Shown here: positions 8,081-18,174 of the stretch, piece after piece | How the letters are laid out: each line of letters opens with the position of its first letter | Position numbering within the stretch: position 1 is the stretch's first letter | NCBI RefSeq assembly: GCF_963677125.1 | Contig: NZ_OY781882.1 | Coordinates: 1,992,501-2,056,500, forward strand | Reading direction: 5' to 3' | DNA: 64,000 bases | Source of the DNA: an uncultured Desulfobacter sp. | GTDB lineage: Bacteria > Desulfobacterota > Desulfobacteria > Desulfobacterales > Desulfobacteraceae | Translations under genes and position numbers: made by a program | The notes under the pieces: model-generated | Told to the model about the DNA's origin: nothing | Seen by the model: only the letters and a program-made list of their open reading frames with translations | The model's database searches: none

Positions 8081-9287
8081 AATTTCCTCGATTACCATGA
8101 TTAGTTGTGTTTTTTGACATATAAAATGTCAGTCCTTCAAAAAGCAAACGGACCAGCCTTTTTACGTAATAATAGATGTATAAACAGGACGGTATATCAT
8201 AAGATCTAATCTCTTTACTGGAAGGGTAAAACAATAATTTGAGTCCATAACGTATCGCATCCGCAATGTTTTCCCTTACTTCAGCATGAAAAAGGGTGTA
8301 CCTTGAACCGGCAACATTCGATACCAGGCTTTGCTTATTGGTAAATAAGTTTAGACATCTTTTACCGGCAATTCTCCGTAACTTTTTGTCTTGTAGTGCC
8401 TTGTCAAGTTCTGTTTTCGGGATAGGCGCATTCAAAAGCTTGTTTGACAAATCAAGACCCAAGTTCAGCATCCGGACAGCACTAAGATTTCCTGCACTCC
8501 GCCGGAGCCGCATCCAGTCCAGAGAATCCCTTTTTTTTCTAATTATTTGGGCAACCGAACAAACCATATCAAGACTTTCCCAGGCATGCTTGGACCCATG
8601 CAGAATTAAATACAGCAGATAATCTTCATCACTGAACTGTAGATATTTTATCCCTGCTTTGTCCAACACTAAAAGATCCTTCTCAAAATATTCGTATGTC
8701 AGTTTTTGATTGAGAAAGATTCCCATCAAATGCCAATGAACCTCTACTGTCAGGGTCGTTTCCAAAGATACAAAGTTGACTGAATTTTCAAATTTTAAAT
8801 AAGCACCTAAATTAGCGGAACAAAAATTTTCTATCGTGCGGAAATTGTTTTCCGCCATAATCCGGCAAAGATCTTCCATCTTTCCTGTTGGGACAAGAAT
8901 ATCAACATCACTATAGGATCTAAGGGTTTCATCGCCATAATGTAACTGAGCCTGTGTCGGGCCTTTAAATGGGATAGCAGGTATGCCTTTGGCCTGTAAA
9001 ACGTCAAGAAGGTTAAACAGGTGGTGTTTTATTTTCAGACAACGGGCTGCATTTAAATAATAATATTCCTCCAACCGTTGAAAAAACGTTGAGGAAATAA
9101 CCGTCTTATCAACAGCGGATAAATTTAAGAAGAGTAACGGAAGTACGCCATTTTTTTTTGAAAAATTTAAAATATAATCCCAATCCAGATCTTTGATGAT
9201 TAAATCGGCGATTCTCTGTTTTCTGATTTCTGACGGGGCAGATGCTGAACAGGCTAAAATCAGATCAATTTCTTTTGTGAAATTCAC
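8061..9287 (-). CDS. Nucleotidyltransferase-fold protein (PF14907-like) of the EPS locus
   Basis: 408 residues starting at GTG. The signature KGPTQAQLHYGDETLRSYSD followed by VDIL near residue 115-135 is the G...DxD nucleotidyltransferase pattern of the NTP_transf_5 family. Members are frequent in exosortase/EPS loci, also near PqqD and HprK-like genes; the real substrate is unknown. It overlaps both neighbours, indicating tight coupling with the GT4 upstream and the initiating transferase downstream. Confidence 0.8.
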   Translation of the reverse strand: MNFTKEIDLILACSASAPSEIRKQRIADLIIKDLDWDYILNFSKKNGVLPLLFLNLSAVDKTVISSTFFQRLEEYYYLNAARCLKIKHHLFNLLDVLQAKGIPAIPFKGPTQAQLHYGDETLRSYSDVDILVPTGKMEDLCRIMAENNFRTIENFCSANLGAYLKFENSVNFVSLETTLTVEVHWHLMGIFLNQKLTYEYFEKDLLVLDKAGIKYLQFSDEDYLLYLILHGSKHAWESLDMVCSVAQIIRKKRDSLDWMRLRRSAGNLSAVRMLNLGLDLSNKLLNAPIPKTELDKALQDKKLRRIAGKRCLNLFTNKQSLVSNVAGSRYTLFHAEVRENIADAIRYGLKLLFYPSSKEIRSYDIPSCLYIYYYVKRLVRLLFEGLTFYMSKNTTNHGNRGNYDFWQI

Positions 9288-10359
9288 TGTATTTTTTGAA
9301 GATATATGTTTCTAATTTTTCTTTTGTGACTTGCTTGTCAAACCGTTTTGCGTGTGCTCTGATTAATTCAGGGTTCCATTTGATGCGCTGTGATTTTTGA
9401 ACCGCATCTATCAGGGATTCTTCTGTCTGTTCATAAAAAAAACAACCCGTTTCTCCTTCAACAACAGTTTCAAGGGCCCCTCCCTTCCCATATGCAATAA
9501 CGGGTTTTCCTGAAGCCATGGCTTCAAGGGGGGTAATCCCGAAATCTTCTTCTCCGGGGAAGATAAACCCTTTACACCGGGAATAATAATCTGTCAGGTC
9601 GTCGTCGGAAAGACGTCCCAACATTTTTATATTGTTGTTTGACATTTTTTTTAATTCATTTTTCTGGGGGCCGTCTCCAATGATATATAAATTTTCGTTT
9701 AATTTATTAAACGCTCTGACGGCAAGGTCAGCTTTTTTATAGGGATTTAACTGCCCCAGAAAGAGATAGAAATCTTCAGAAGCTTTATTTGAAAATTTTC
9801 CAAAATCAACCGGCGGATAAATAACATCAGCACTCCTGTCATAATAATGGCTGATACGTTTTTTTACATTCTCTGAATTGGCTATGAAATAATTTACCCG
9901 TTGTGCATTTGTATAATCCCACTGTCTCATGTAATTGGAAATAAAGGCCCATAGAATTCTTGCCGGTAAATTTAGTTCTTTCTGGTATTCATGGTACATA
10001 TTCCATAGATATCGCATTGGAGAGTGACAATAACAGATGTGACACACAGACGGCGGTAGGATTACTCCCTTGGCTATCCCGGATTCGGAGCTTATCACAA
10101 GATCGTAACCAGAAAGATCGAATTGTTCTATGGCAAGGGGATGTAGGGGTAAATATTGTTGGTATTTTTTTATGCCAAAGGGAAGTTTTTGGATAAATGA
10201 TGCATTAACCCTGTGGCGGTTAATATTTTCTGAAACAGAACAAGGGTCATAAACCAGGGTAAATATATCAGCATCTGGGAATAAATCGCAGAATATTTCA
10301 ATGACCTTTTCCCCACCTCTCATGTTGAGTAGCCAATAATGTACAATCGCAACTTTCAT
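9265..10359 (-). CDS. GT4 glycosyltransferase (WbaZ/mannosyltransferase-like)
   Basis: 364 residues. The N-terminal Rossmann domain begins MKVAIVHYWLLNMRGGEKV, characteristic of the WbaZ-like group; the segment CYCHSPMRYLWNMYHEYQ is typical of it too. The C-terminal half has FLGQLNPYKKADLAVRAF and the donor-binding FPGEEDFGITPLEAMASGKP (E-x7-E motif). It is predicted to be cytoplasmic, adding a hexose, perhaps mannose, to the lipid-linked repeat. Confidence 0.87.
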   Translation of the reverse strand: MKVAIVHYWLLNMRGGEKVIEIFCDLFPDADIFTLVYDPCSVSENINRHRVNASFIQKLPFGIKKYQQYLPLHPLAIEQFDLSGYDLVISSESGIAKGVILPPSVCHICYCHSPMRYLWNMYHEYQKELNLPARILWAFISNYMRQWDYTNAQRVNYFIANSENVKKRISHYYDRSADVIYPPVDFGKFSNKASEDFYLFLGQLNPYKKADLAVRAFNKLNENLYIIGDGPQKNELKKMSNNNIKMLGRLSDDDLTDYYSRCKGFIFPGEEDFGITPLEAMASGKPVIAYGKGGALETVVEGETGCFFYEQTEESLIDAVQKSQRIKWNPELIRAHAKRFDKQVTKEKLETYIFKKYSEFHKRN

Positions 10360-10403
10360 AACTATATATTCTTGAGTTTTCGAAAAAAATAATTAATAAT
10401 TAT

Positions 10404-10508
10404 TTATTTAAACCATGCTACGTCTTGTGTTTCCGTTCTGATAGTCCCCAGATGAAGGCAACTCAAGGCGTTTCCATCTTCTTTTGTTAATATTTTCTTT
10501 TTAGACAG
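10404..10508 (-). pseudogene. 35-codon in-frame remnant, unrecognised
   Basis: In the 262-nt gap between two glycosyltransferases, one frame reads LSKKKILTKEDGNALSCLHL then GTIRTETQDVAWFK and a stop, after an upstream in-frame stop. Its residue pattern looks protein-like, as the C-terminus of a lost gene, but I cannot name the family. The rest of the gap shows only AT-rich sequence. Confidence 0.3.
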
Positions 10509-10621
10509 CTATCCACATGGTAATATAATTTCATCTTCACTAATCCTGGTTAACAACGCTTTCAAATTGTCTTATTGAGGCCGGATTGGCCTAAATTGCA
10601 ATTTTGCTTTAGGAAAACTCT

Positions 10622-11698
10622 TCACCCATTGTGTATTTCTACCAGAATTTTCTTTATTCTTTCAGCAGCATCGGACCATTTGAACCTCTTAGTCCTGTTT
10701 CTCCCCCTCTCAATTATTGACCGTCGTTTTCCATCTTTTTCTAATAAAAGCAGAATTGTACTTGCCATTTCATGAACATTGGTAGGATCAAAGTATGCAG
10801 CAGCAAGACCACACACTTCAGGAATACTAGAAGCATTCGAAGCTGCAACAGGTACGCCAGAAGCCATAGCTTCAAGGGGCGGGAAACCAAATCCTTCATA
10901 CAGAGAAGGAAAAACGAATACGCTTGCATTCGTATAATAACGCCTGAGCGTCTCAAAGTTTACAGATCCTGTAAAAATGACTCTTCTCCCTATCTTTTTT
11001 GCCAGTGCTCCGACATGCTCAACCCCAGTGATAAACCCTTCTTTTTTCCCCACAATTACAAGGTTATGAGGAATTTTGTGCATTATCAACTCAAATGCCT
11101 TCAATAACCTATACAAATTTTTGTTAGGTTTCACATTCCCAACGAATAAAATATAGGGTTTTTCTGGGGCGGAGGGAATACCGCTATTATCCAAAAACAG
11201 TTGATTCAACCCATTGTGAACAATACTAATTTTTTTCTGAAGATTTTTACCTTTATATCTCATGAGTTCTGTTGCTGTAAAAGCAGAAACAGTTATAATA
11301 GCATCGGCCTTTTTTGCAAGGATACTGAAGATAAAATTCGCATAGATTTTTTTAACAAAAGAATGTTTAAATGCAAGATGAGCGACATCATGAACGGTTA
11401 CCAGTAGTTTACCCCGATAACATAGAGGGATATTATAGTGTGGAGCCCAGAAAATCTCTGTGTCTTGAGGAATAATAAATGGAAAGTTTATTTGTTCTCT
11501 AATGGAATAGATGGGGGAAGAGAACTCAATTATTTCAACATTCTTTTTTTCAGCCCAGTCGTATGATGCAAGTTCTTCGCGATCTCCAACCAGAAAAAAA
11601 TTAATATCTGATGATTCTATAAGCAAGGGAAGAAGACTTTTGATATAGACTCCTATTCCTGAGTAATTTATCATTCTAACGTCAATAGTCAATTTCAT
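10622..11698 (-). CDS. GT4 glycosyltransferase (mannosyltransferase-like)
   Basis: About 358 residues beginning MKLTIDVRMINYSGIGVYI, the start typical of GT4 mannosyltransferases. Seen: HDVAHLAFKHSF, LFVGNVKPNKNLYRLLKAF and the E-x7-E motif FPSLYEGFGFPPLEAMASG. The ATG at 11698 (GGGTGA upstream) is preferred over an in-frame TTG at 11710. It shares general fold with its neighbours but is not close to them in sequence. Confidence 0.88.
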   Translation of the reverse strand: MKLTIDVRMINYSGIGVYIKSLLPLLIESSDINFFLVGDREELASYDWAEKKNVEIIEFSSPIYSIREQINFPFIIPQDTEIFWAPHYNIPLCYRGKLLVTVHDVAHLAFKHSFVKKIYANFIFSILAKKADAIITVSAFTATELMRYKGKNLQKKISIVHNGLNQLFLDNSGIPSAPEKPYILFVGNVKPNKNLYRLLKAFELIMHKIPHNLVIVGKKEGFITGVEHVGALAKKIGRRVIFTGSVNFETLRRYYTNASVFVFPSLYEGFGFPPLEAMASGVPVAASNASSIPEVCGLAAAYFDPTNVHEMASTILLLLEKDGKRRSIIERGRNRTKRFKWSDAAERIKKILVEIHNG

Positions 11699-11767
11699 AT
11701 AGTCACCCAATTGTCGTACAGACGATTCTGACCCTTCCAGAAGTACGCTGAGTTAAAAAAATGTAGC

Positions 11768-12892
11768 CTATTTTTCTTGAATCTCTGTATACAAGACTTT
11801 CATCATTTCAGAAATTCTCTCTGGCCGATGTATTTTAAAGTCATATTTGGGACTACAACTACTTTTTAAAATTCTATGATGGCATTTGGCGATTGATTCT
11901 ACGGTAAGGTCATCAAATACAAAATCAGGACAACTCCTTTTCAATTCGGGGACGAAGCCCGGCCCCAAAAATTTTTTACCTAATGCGATTGCTTCTAAAC
12001 ATATCCTCGGCAAGCCTTCCTGGAATGAAGGTAATGAAACCATTTCAGATTCTTCTATCAAAATCGGAACAACATCTTTTGGCACAGGTCCCATCCATTC
12101 AATTCTATCATTGCCCGCTATTTTATCAGAAAACTCCCTGCCCATTGCATTTTTTCCGAAAAACAACAGGCGAAGTTCTGAATACCTTTTACTTGTTTCT
12201 TTTTCAAAACTATTAATCAGTACCATGACACCTTTTGCAAGGTGTATATTCCCGATAAAACAGATATACGGCTTCTTTGCCTTGATATCGAATTGATCGA
12301 TAACTCTTTTCTTTTTCCTTTCATTCAACCTTTCGGGGCGAGTAAAAATTACAGGTATGTGATACACTATTTTCCTAAAGGCCATTTTCATCGCTTGCTG
12401 GTATATATTCTCACTCGCACAAATAACTGCTGAACAATATCTGCTAATAAGCAATTCATTCTTTTTCGTTTTTGGCAATCCATTTATCCCCCTGAAATCA
12501 ACGATCACCCTAAAAAACTTTTTTAAATATACCAGTATATTTTTTACTGTGTAAAACCCTTCCTCGTGCAGATGTAAAATTGCTCGGCATCCTGGCTTCC
12601 GGACTTTAAAACAAATTAAAAAGGCCACCAGCAAACAAAGATTAAGCATAGACGTTACCAAAGAAGTGAATGGCATATTATTAGAATAGGTCATTCCCGG
12701 CAATAAAATCCTGCTGACTGATACATTGTGCGATGTCTTGGAAAACACAGGAAAGCCCTTTACCCATTTTGTCACTACAGTGAACCGTAAATCGGAGCTG
12801 TTAATGCAAGATTCCAATAAAGTCTTATAATAACTGGCAGCACCTCCGGTAAGTGGGGGGTAAATGCGACTGATAATGATTATTTCGGTCAT
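11768..12892 (-). CDS. GT4-type glycosyltransferase
   Basis: 374 residues. It opens with MTEIIIISRIYPPLTGGAAS, a GT-B N-terminus with the glycine-rich acceptor loop. The donor domain shows CFIGNIHLAKGVMVLINSF and SLPSFQEGLPRICLEAIALG, the latter carrying the E...E donor-sugar motif. It lies 26 nt downstream of the sulfotransferase gene and belongs to the same polysaccharide operon. Sugar specificity cannot be read from the sequence. Confidence 0.85.
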   Translation of the reverse strand: MTEIIIISRIYPPLTGGAASYYKTLLESCINSSDLRFTVVTKWVKGFPVFSKTSHNVSVSRILLPGMTYSNNMPFTSLVTSMLNLCLLVAFLICFKVRKPGCRAILHLHEEGFYTVKNILVYLKKFFRVIVDFRGINGLPKTKKNELLISRYCSAVICASENIYQQAMKMAFRKIVYHIPVIFTRPERLNERKKKRVIDQFDIKAKKPYICFIGNIHLAKGVMVLINSFEKETSKRYSELRLLFFGKNAMGREFSDKIAGNDRIEWMGPVPKDVVPILIEESEMVSLPSFQEGLPRICLEAIALGKKFLGPGFVPELKRSCPDFVFDDLTVESIAKCHHRILKSSCSPKYDFKIHRPERISEMMKVLYTEIQEK

Positions 12893-12918
12893 AAGTAAAG
12901 TAATTTATCAAATTATAT

Positions 12919-13854
12919 TTATTTTAATCTATACAGCCCGTTATAAACCAACTTTAAAGGGAGTGTACATAAGGTTATTAACGTCGCTCCAAATTGGTCA
13001 ATATTCTGCAGAGGCTTAAGCTCATTATCCACCTTAATTTCTCTATTATATTTCAATCGGTTGCCTCCGATGACATGCCCTATCCTAAAGGAGCCTCCTG
13101 TCTCTATTTTATCAACGATTTCTTTAAGATCTAAAGGTATCATTTTCATAATTTTGCCATAGGTTTCTTTTGGTTTTTTAATCAACCGTTCATACAAAAT
13201 AATTGAGAAATCAGATGATTGTTTAACGGAAATCAAGAACAGAAATATTAATGTTATAAGATTTATACCATACCAGTATAAAACTGCTGATACGGTTGAC
13301 TCTGGCTTTGAATACAATATTTTATTATCAATCCCAATTCTTCTCTGCCTTTTCTTTTTGGAGTCCACGAATCCGGAGCAATGCCTGACCAGATGAACAG
13401 GGAAAAGTTTGATATCGGCGCAACGTGACAGTGCTAATAGCTTTCCGGGCCCTTTGGTCGAATCAAGAATATATTCTTTATCCGAATGTTTCTGTATAAT
13501 TTTATAGAAGAGCTCGGTCCTAAATATATAATCATGAATTATCTTTTTGGGCATCATTTTTAAAAACTGCATTGGAATAAAACGAATTCTTTCCATTTTC
13601 TCTTGTAAACTTAAATAATAATCGACAGTATCCTCCGGGATTGATGACAAAAACTCGTTGTAGATTCCGCTAAAAAAATCACACTGCTCAGCAATGGCAC
13701 CACAGGAGCATTTTTCTTTTTCGATAATACCGAGTTTGAAAAAACTCGATAACTCACCGACACCCACAACCTGTGGATGATTGTTCAAAGTTATATCTAT
13801 AACTGTTGAGCCACTTCTACCTGCCCCGACTATATAAATAACTTTCACCGACAT
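12919..13854 (-). CDS. Sulfotransferase-family protein
   Basis: 311 residues. The N-terminal loop VGAGRSGSTVIDITLNNHP is the 5'-phosphosulfate binding loop of PAPS-dependent sulfotransferases, and YILDSTKGPGKLLALSRC with FPVHLVRHCSG corresponds to the 3'-phosphate-binding region. It would move sulfate from PAPS to a hydroxyl, here most likely on the polysaccharide. C-terminal residues near 190-210 are hydrophobic, suggesting membrane association. No PAPS-synthesis genes are in the window. Confidence 0.85.
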   Translation of the reverse strand: MSVKVIYIVGAGRSGSTVIDITLNNHPQVVGVGELSSFFKLGIIEKEKCSCGAIAEQCDFFSGIYNEFLSSIPEDTVDYYLSLQEKMERIRFIPMQFLKMMPKKIIHDYIFRTELFYKIIQKHSDKEYILDSTKGPGKLLALSRCADIKLFPVHLVRHCSGFVDSKKKRQRRIGIDNKILYSKPESTVSAVLYWYGINLITLIFLFLISVKQSSDFSIILYERLIKKPKETYGKIMKMIPLDLKEIVDKIETGGSFRIGHVIGGNRLKYNREIKVDNELKPLQNIDQFGATLITLCTLPLKLVYNGLYRLK

Positions 13855-13881
13855 TTAGGCGCACCTCTATTTTTTTTCTGT

Positions 13882-14133
13882 TTATAAATTAAGGAAAGGG
13901 ATCAGATGGATAGTCGACCCTGAAAAACCTATTATCTTAAATTGGTCAGCGCTACCCATCATACATGGATCGGCCGGCCTCAATCCCAATAAAAGCAAAA
14001 AATAATCAACCAGCCACCGAAGCAGCTTGCTGATGTTCATTCCTGCGTCGCCCAGGATCGCATTGATCTTGTCACCTTCTTTACCTTTTAAACGGTTGGG
14101 CACTCGGCCTTTAACATTCTGATAATCAGGCAT
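13882..14133 (-). pseudogene. IS5-like transposase C-terminal fragment
   Basis: The segment NRLKGKEGDKINAILGDAGM followed by NISKLLRWL matches the C-terminal end of IS5-group DDE transposases (the G-D-x-x-x-A-x-L...G-x-N-x-x-x-L-L-R pattern). The catalytic DDE core is absent, so it is inactive. Confidence 0.65.
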
Positions 14134-14175
14134 CTTATCAAAGCACCGGTTTAACTTGTTGGTTTATGCTGCTCT

Positions 14176-15094
14176 CTATATGGATAGGATACCTTCACGA
14201 GAAAGCGGTTTCGATAGTATCCACAAAGCCACAGCGGGTGCCTCTTTTGTCGTCCAATGAGGACGGACATAGTTGTGAATTATTTGATAAACATCCAGAG
14301 TCCTTTGTAAGCCCTTTACCGTTTTTGCATAAGTGTTTGTTCTTTGCCTGAAAGCACTATTCTTTCGTATGCCTGCAGCGTTTTGAGCCTCAAGATGGTT
14401 GGCATGGATTTCCGACTCCTCTCAACCTTGATCTGTATTAAGATGTTCTCTCTGTAGAACTTGATATTTTAGGCGTTTACGACCTTTTTTATGTTTTTGA
14501 TCCCCTTTGTTTTTAACGCGAATCCTGACTCCTTTAGGAAGAACTCTGGGAGGACGCCCCCTTCTGCCGGTTTGTAAAACCTCGGGACATAACTCGAAAA
14601 GCATATTACCATATAGTCTTTCACCATCTGAAAAAAACGATAAATCATCTGTATGATCGATATACCTGCATACGGTTTTCATAACTAATTTGAATAATGA
14701 TGCATCTTTTTTTCCACATCGTTGGTCGACAATAAATCGACTGGCTCTTTCCATAATGACCGCTGTCCAGCCTTCGGATTCCAATGGGGGGGGTGGGGGG
14801 GCGTTTACCGACGATGGTGTAGAACTCATCTCCTTCAAATGTGAGGGATATAAATTCATGACAAAAACCATACAGCAACAATGTAGCTTTCTGGTCGGCA
14901 CATCTATTTTCCCATATTGCAATGGTGCTTTTGTTTGAGCTCAATACCATGCCAGTTGCTCGAAGCCCAAGGCCTTCGCCGCGAAGTCTTAATGCAGACG
15001 CAACTTTACTGATTGGAGTGTTAATATTCTTCATGGCGGTATTGTGGGTTTCCGAAAATGAGTTATGGCAACTCCTGCAGAGATATAATATCAA
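14176..15094 (-). pseudogene. Degraded IS1-like transposase
   Basis: Pieces in different frames reassemble into one transposase: LYLCRSCHNSFSETHNT at the N-terminus, then GLRATGMVLSSNKSTIAIWE, then SDGERLYGNMLFELC, then VYQIIHNYVRPHWTTKEAPA, ending at the TAG at 14176. The first shift is at a G/C run near 14786-14801, another near 14430. Upstream, a TGA interrupts the expected zinc-ribbon start. It separates the sulfotransferase from the Wzy gene without breaking either. Confidence 0.7.
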
Positions 15095-15188
15095 TCCTCA
15101 TTCAAAGGACCGTGCGTTCAACGGTTCAGGCTCAGTGCCGCCCAGAGGGCCAGAGTTTCTATAGCAAACTAAATAGTGATAAATTTGG

Positions 15189-16709
15189 TCAAATTTTCAT
15201 TTTCTTGAAAGATGGTTGTTGTAAATGTAGTTTCGCGATACCATTAGCACTGAATGAAACTGCTACCAGCGCCCAAAATAAAGAACCAATAGGATTAAAC
15301 CTATAAAGCCACGTCCACAATTCATCCCAAAAAAAGGATAGAAATGATGCGGTTAAACCTACTGAGATAAAGTAATAAGGTGTTTTTTTATTAATAGAAA
15401 TTGTTTGGTATAAAATTAATAAGAGAATTAACAAAAAAAATATAAAACCAATTAAACCCATCTCACTTAAAAAAAGAATATATAAATTATGCACTGTGGT
15501 TGTCATACCTATCGCTTTAAAATGTAACCAAATATTGTTTGCCCCAATGCCTGTAATTGGATGCTCAATGAATTGAGCCAACCCAAATTCATTCAAAAAG
15601 ACTCGGCCATTAAAAGAAGATTCAATATTGGTTTTAAATAGTCTTAAATATAGTATTTTCCCAAACACAGAAAAAATGATTATAGAAAAGAAACCAGCAA
15701 GCCGAATTTTCCATAATGATAGCCGGGAATGTTTCACTTCTAAAAACAAAATAATGAAAACAGCAATCAATGCTGAGACCCATGCACTCTTGGAAAAGCC
15801 AAATATTAAGCCCAAAAGCATTAAGGAAAGCCCAAACACGTGAAGATTCTTGTTATAGATATATCTTTTTGAAAGATACATTGTCAAAAATAATGGAAAT
15901 AAAAGAAGATTTTCTCGTGCTAATAAGTAAGCGCTTCCGGCAAACCCTGAGATATATTTTCCCATTTTTAAACCGAAAATCGTAACATTCTGTCCTGTAT
16001 AGAGGTCGATCAAATCAAGCTTGACATTTTTGACAGGGGTTTCTCCTAAGAAAGAAAGTCCAAACGTGGATTGCTTGATGAATTGAAGGATTCCCCAACT
16101 ATTCTGAAAAGTTATAGCAAAAAACAGAACAATAATTACAAAATTTAATTTATTTGCATCATTATCAATAAATTTATACAACATCCCGAAAATTGCAAAA
16201 TATCTGATATCTTTAACTATTTGAAAAAAAACACTGGGGATATTTACTGCAACGTATACAGTGGTAATTTCCCAAATAATAAATAATAAAAACAGAACTT
16301 TTAAAGTGTTATTTATTGGGGGAGAAGTGGGAGAGCTATAATAGCTATTTTTTAAAAAGTATTTAAAAAGTAAAATTATTAATGGAAGATCTACTAACCA
16401 GATTTCAGGAGTCGGCCTTGTTCCTCCCGAAATTTGTGTATGATAAATTATTGGGTAGTCAGAATTGAACGTTAGAAGAAAAATAAGTCCCGTAATTAAA
16501 ATTTTATCGTTGGCTTTTAGGACAGCTAATACAACGCCTCCTATTATTAGTAAAATTACGAGATAGAAATTTAATCTGCCAAAGAACTTTTCGCCCTCGC
16601 TAATAAATAAACCTAAAAATATTGCAAAAAACAGGATGACTAAGAAGATTTTATTAAATTTCTTAGTAAAAATAGAATGCATTTCTGACTTCTTTAAAGA
16701 TATCGGCAT
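15189..16709 (-). CDS. O-antigen polymerase (Wzy)-like membrane protein
   Basis: 506 residues with about eleven or twelve membrane segments and a large loop. The Wzy_C-type region is present: GFSKSAWVSALIAV near 300, then GLAQFIEHPITGIGANNIW and TVHNLYILFLSEMGLIGFI near 380-430. It follows the flippase gene by about 75 nt, the classical Wzx-Wzy order, so I favour polymerase for this copy. Its codon use is very AT-rich compared with the rml and efflux genes, as is common for Wzy. Confidence 0.85.
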   Translation of the reverse strand: MPISLKKSEMHSIFTKKFNKIFLVILFFAIFLGLFISEGEKFFGRLNFYLVILLIIGGVVLAVLKANDKILITGLIFLLTFNSDYPIIYHTQISGGTRPTPEIWLVDLPLIILLFKYFLKNSYYSSPTSPPINNTLKVLFLLFIIWEITTVYVAVNIPSVFFQIVKDIRYFAIFGMLYKFIDNDANKLNFVIIVLFFAITFQNSWGILQFIKQSTFGLSFLGETPVKNVKLDLIDLYTGQNVTIFGLKMGKYISGFAGSAYLLARENLLLFPLFLTMYLSKRYIYNKNLHVFGLSLMLLGLIFGFSKSAWVSALIAVFIILFLEVKHSRLSLWKIRLAGFFSIIIFSVFGKILYLRLFKTNIESSFNGRVFLNEFGLAQFIEHPITGIGANNIWLHFKAIGMTTTVHNLYILFLSEMGLIGFIFFLLILLLILYQTISINKKTPYYFISVGLTASFLSFFWDELWTWLYRFNPIGSLFWALVAVSFSANGIAKLHLQQPSFKKMKI

Positions 16710-16784
16710 ATTATAATCGGCTTTTAGAATATTTTATCGAACTGTTAATTTATAGACCGAAGTGTTGCAAGAAAATCTACATGG

Positions 16785-18131
16785 CTACAAAATAAAAGGG
16801 ACATAAGCTATTGTGTTCTTAAAATAAATTTTTGTGTATATCACCAAGCATATATTACAGAATACAATACTCAGCATTGTCGCCCAAGCAGCCCCATTAA
16901 CACCAAAATTATTGATGAATAGATAATTCAAGCAGAGGTTAATGATGGTTGATAGAAGCATAATATTTCTCAGTGCTTTCTCATTTCCAGTCATATTCAA
17001 AAATATTTCTGTTGACCCTGCCATGGCTCGAATAAACTGCCCTACAATAAGGATTATCAATACAGGGTATACCCCCAAAAAGAGAGGGCCATAAATAACT
17101 GAAAGGATCGGTTTTCCAAAAGCCAGCATGACAAGCAGGGGAGGTGTTGTCGTAAGAAAAATAAGCTTACCTGTCTTTTTGCCTACGTAAAACAACTCAT
17201 CAATTTTGTTGGTTTGAAATAATTCTGAAAACTTGGGTGCAGCCAATGCATTTATTGCCTGAAGCACAAAACTGGTTAAGGAAGATAATTTCACGGCAAT
17301 GGAGTAAAGTCCTACGTCCGCTTCTGTTTGAAACATATTCAGCATGAGGATACTGGTTTGCCCCATCAAAAACAGCATACTCGTGCTCATGAGCATAGGA
17401 CGGGATATTGAAAGAATAGTCTGCCAGGATATCGGAGAAACTATATCTGACGCTTCCATTTTTTTATTAAAGACAAGCTCCATTATAAACCAGCCGACTA
17501 TGCCAGTGATCGTAAAGCTGAATAACACCGCATAAACCGGAACATCTTTAGAGGCCCAAAGCATACCTACCACGATAAGCAAAAACAAATTGCATACTTG
17601 AGGCAGAAACTGCATTAAAGCAAATAGCTTGATGAGTTTAAGACCTCTGACTGCCTGGGTGTTTAATTTCATTATGGATTGAAAAACGATGAACCCTGAG
17701 GATAGGGCGAAATAGAATGAAAGATGAGGCTTTGAAAATATTTTATCTGCAATCAAATTGGCACTGAAAAAAAAGAAAACCGAAGATATCGCAGAAATGC
17801 AGATGACCATATACTGCGTTTTTCGATATAATTTGAAAGCAGAAGTCGGGGAATATTTAGCCAGATGCTCTGGAATAAGACGTAAGATAGAGGTATCCGT
17901 GCCCAATACTGTAAAAATAGAAGCCAGCATGAGAAAGGAGTTGATAACTGCCACTGTACCGACAGCCTCAGCCCCATAGAACCTTGCCACCACTACGCTG
18001 ATGATAAGAGCGAGGGCTGTGGATATCACTCTTGCCCCAAGAGCCCACACTGATCCCGAAAGGATTTCTGAAAAATTCTTATTAGACATAAGATTCAAGT
18101 AGATGGTTTGGATTATCTTCATCATATTCAA
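16785..18131 (-). CDS. Wzx-type polysaccharide flippase
   Basis: 448 residues with about twelve to fourteen membrane helices (MOP/MATE-like fold). The N-terminal ALGARVISTALALIISVVVA and FYGAEAVGTVAVINSFL are typical of RfbX/Wzx flippases, which move undecaprenyl-linked repeats to the periplasm. It lies between the glycoside hydrolase and the Wzy-like gene. Confidence 0.9.
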   Translation of the reverse strand: MNMMKIIQTIYLNLMSNKNFSEILSGSVWALGARVISTALALIISVVVARFYGAEAVGTVAVINSFLMLASIFTVLGTDTSILRLIPEHLAKYSPTSAFKLYRKTQYMVICISAISSVFFFFSANLIADKIFSKPHLSFYFALSSGFIVFQSIMKLNTQAVRGLKLIKLFALMQFLPQVCNLFLLIVVGMLWASKDVPVYAVLFSFTITGIVGWFIMELVFNKKMEASDIVSPISWQTILSISRPMLMSTSMLFLMGQTSILMLNMFQTEADVGLYSIAVKLSSLTSFVLQAINALAAPKFSELFQTNKIDELFYVGKKTGKLIFLTTTPPLLVMLAFGKPILSVIYGPLFLGVYPVLIILIVGQFIRAMAGSTEIFLNMTGNEKALRNIMLLSTIINLCLNYLFINNFGVNGAAWATMLSIVFCNICLVIYTKIYFKNTIAYVPFIL

Positions 18132-18174
18132 TTATATTAAAATACAGATTACAAAAAACTGAGCATAAATTCTG

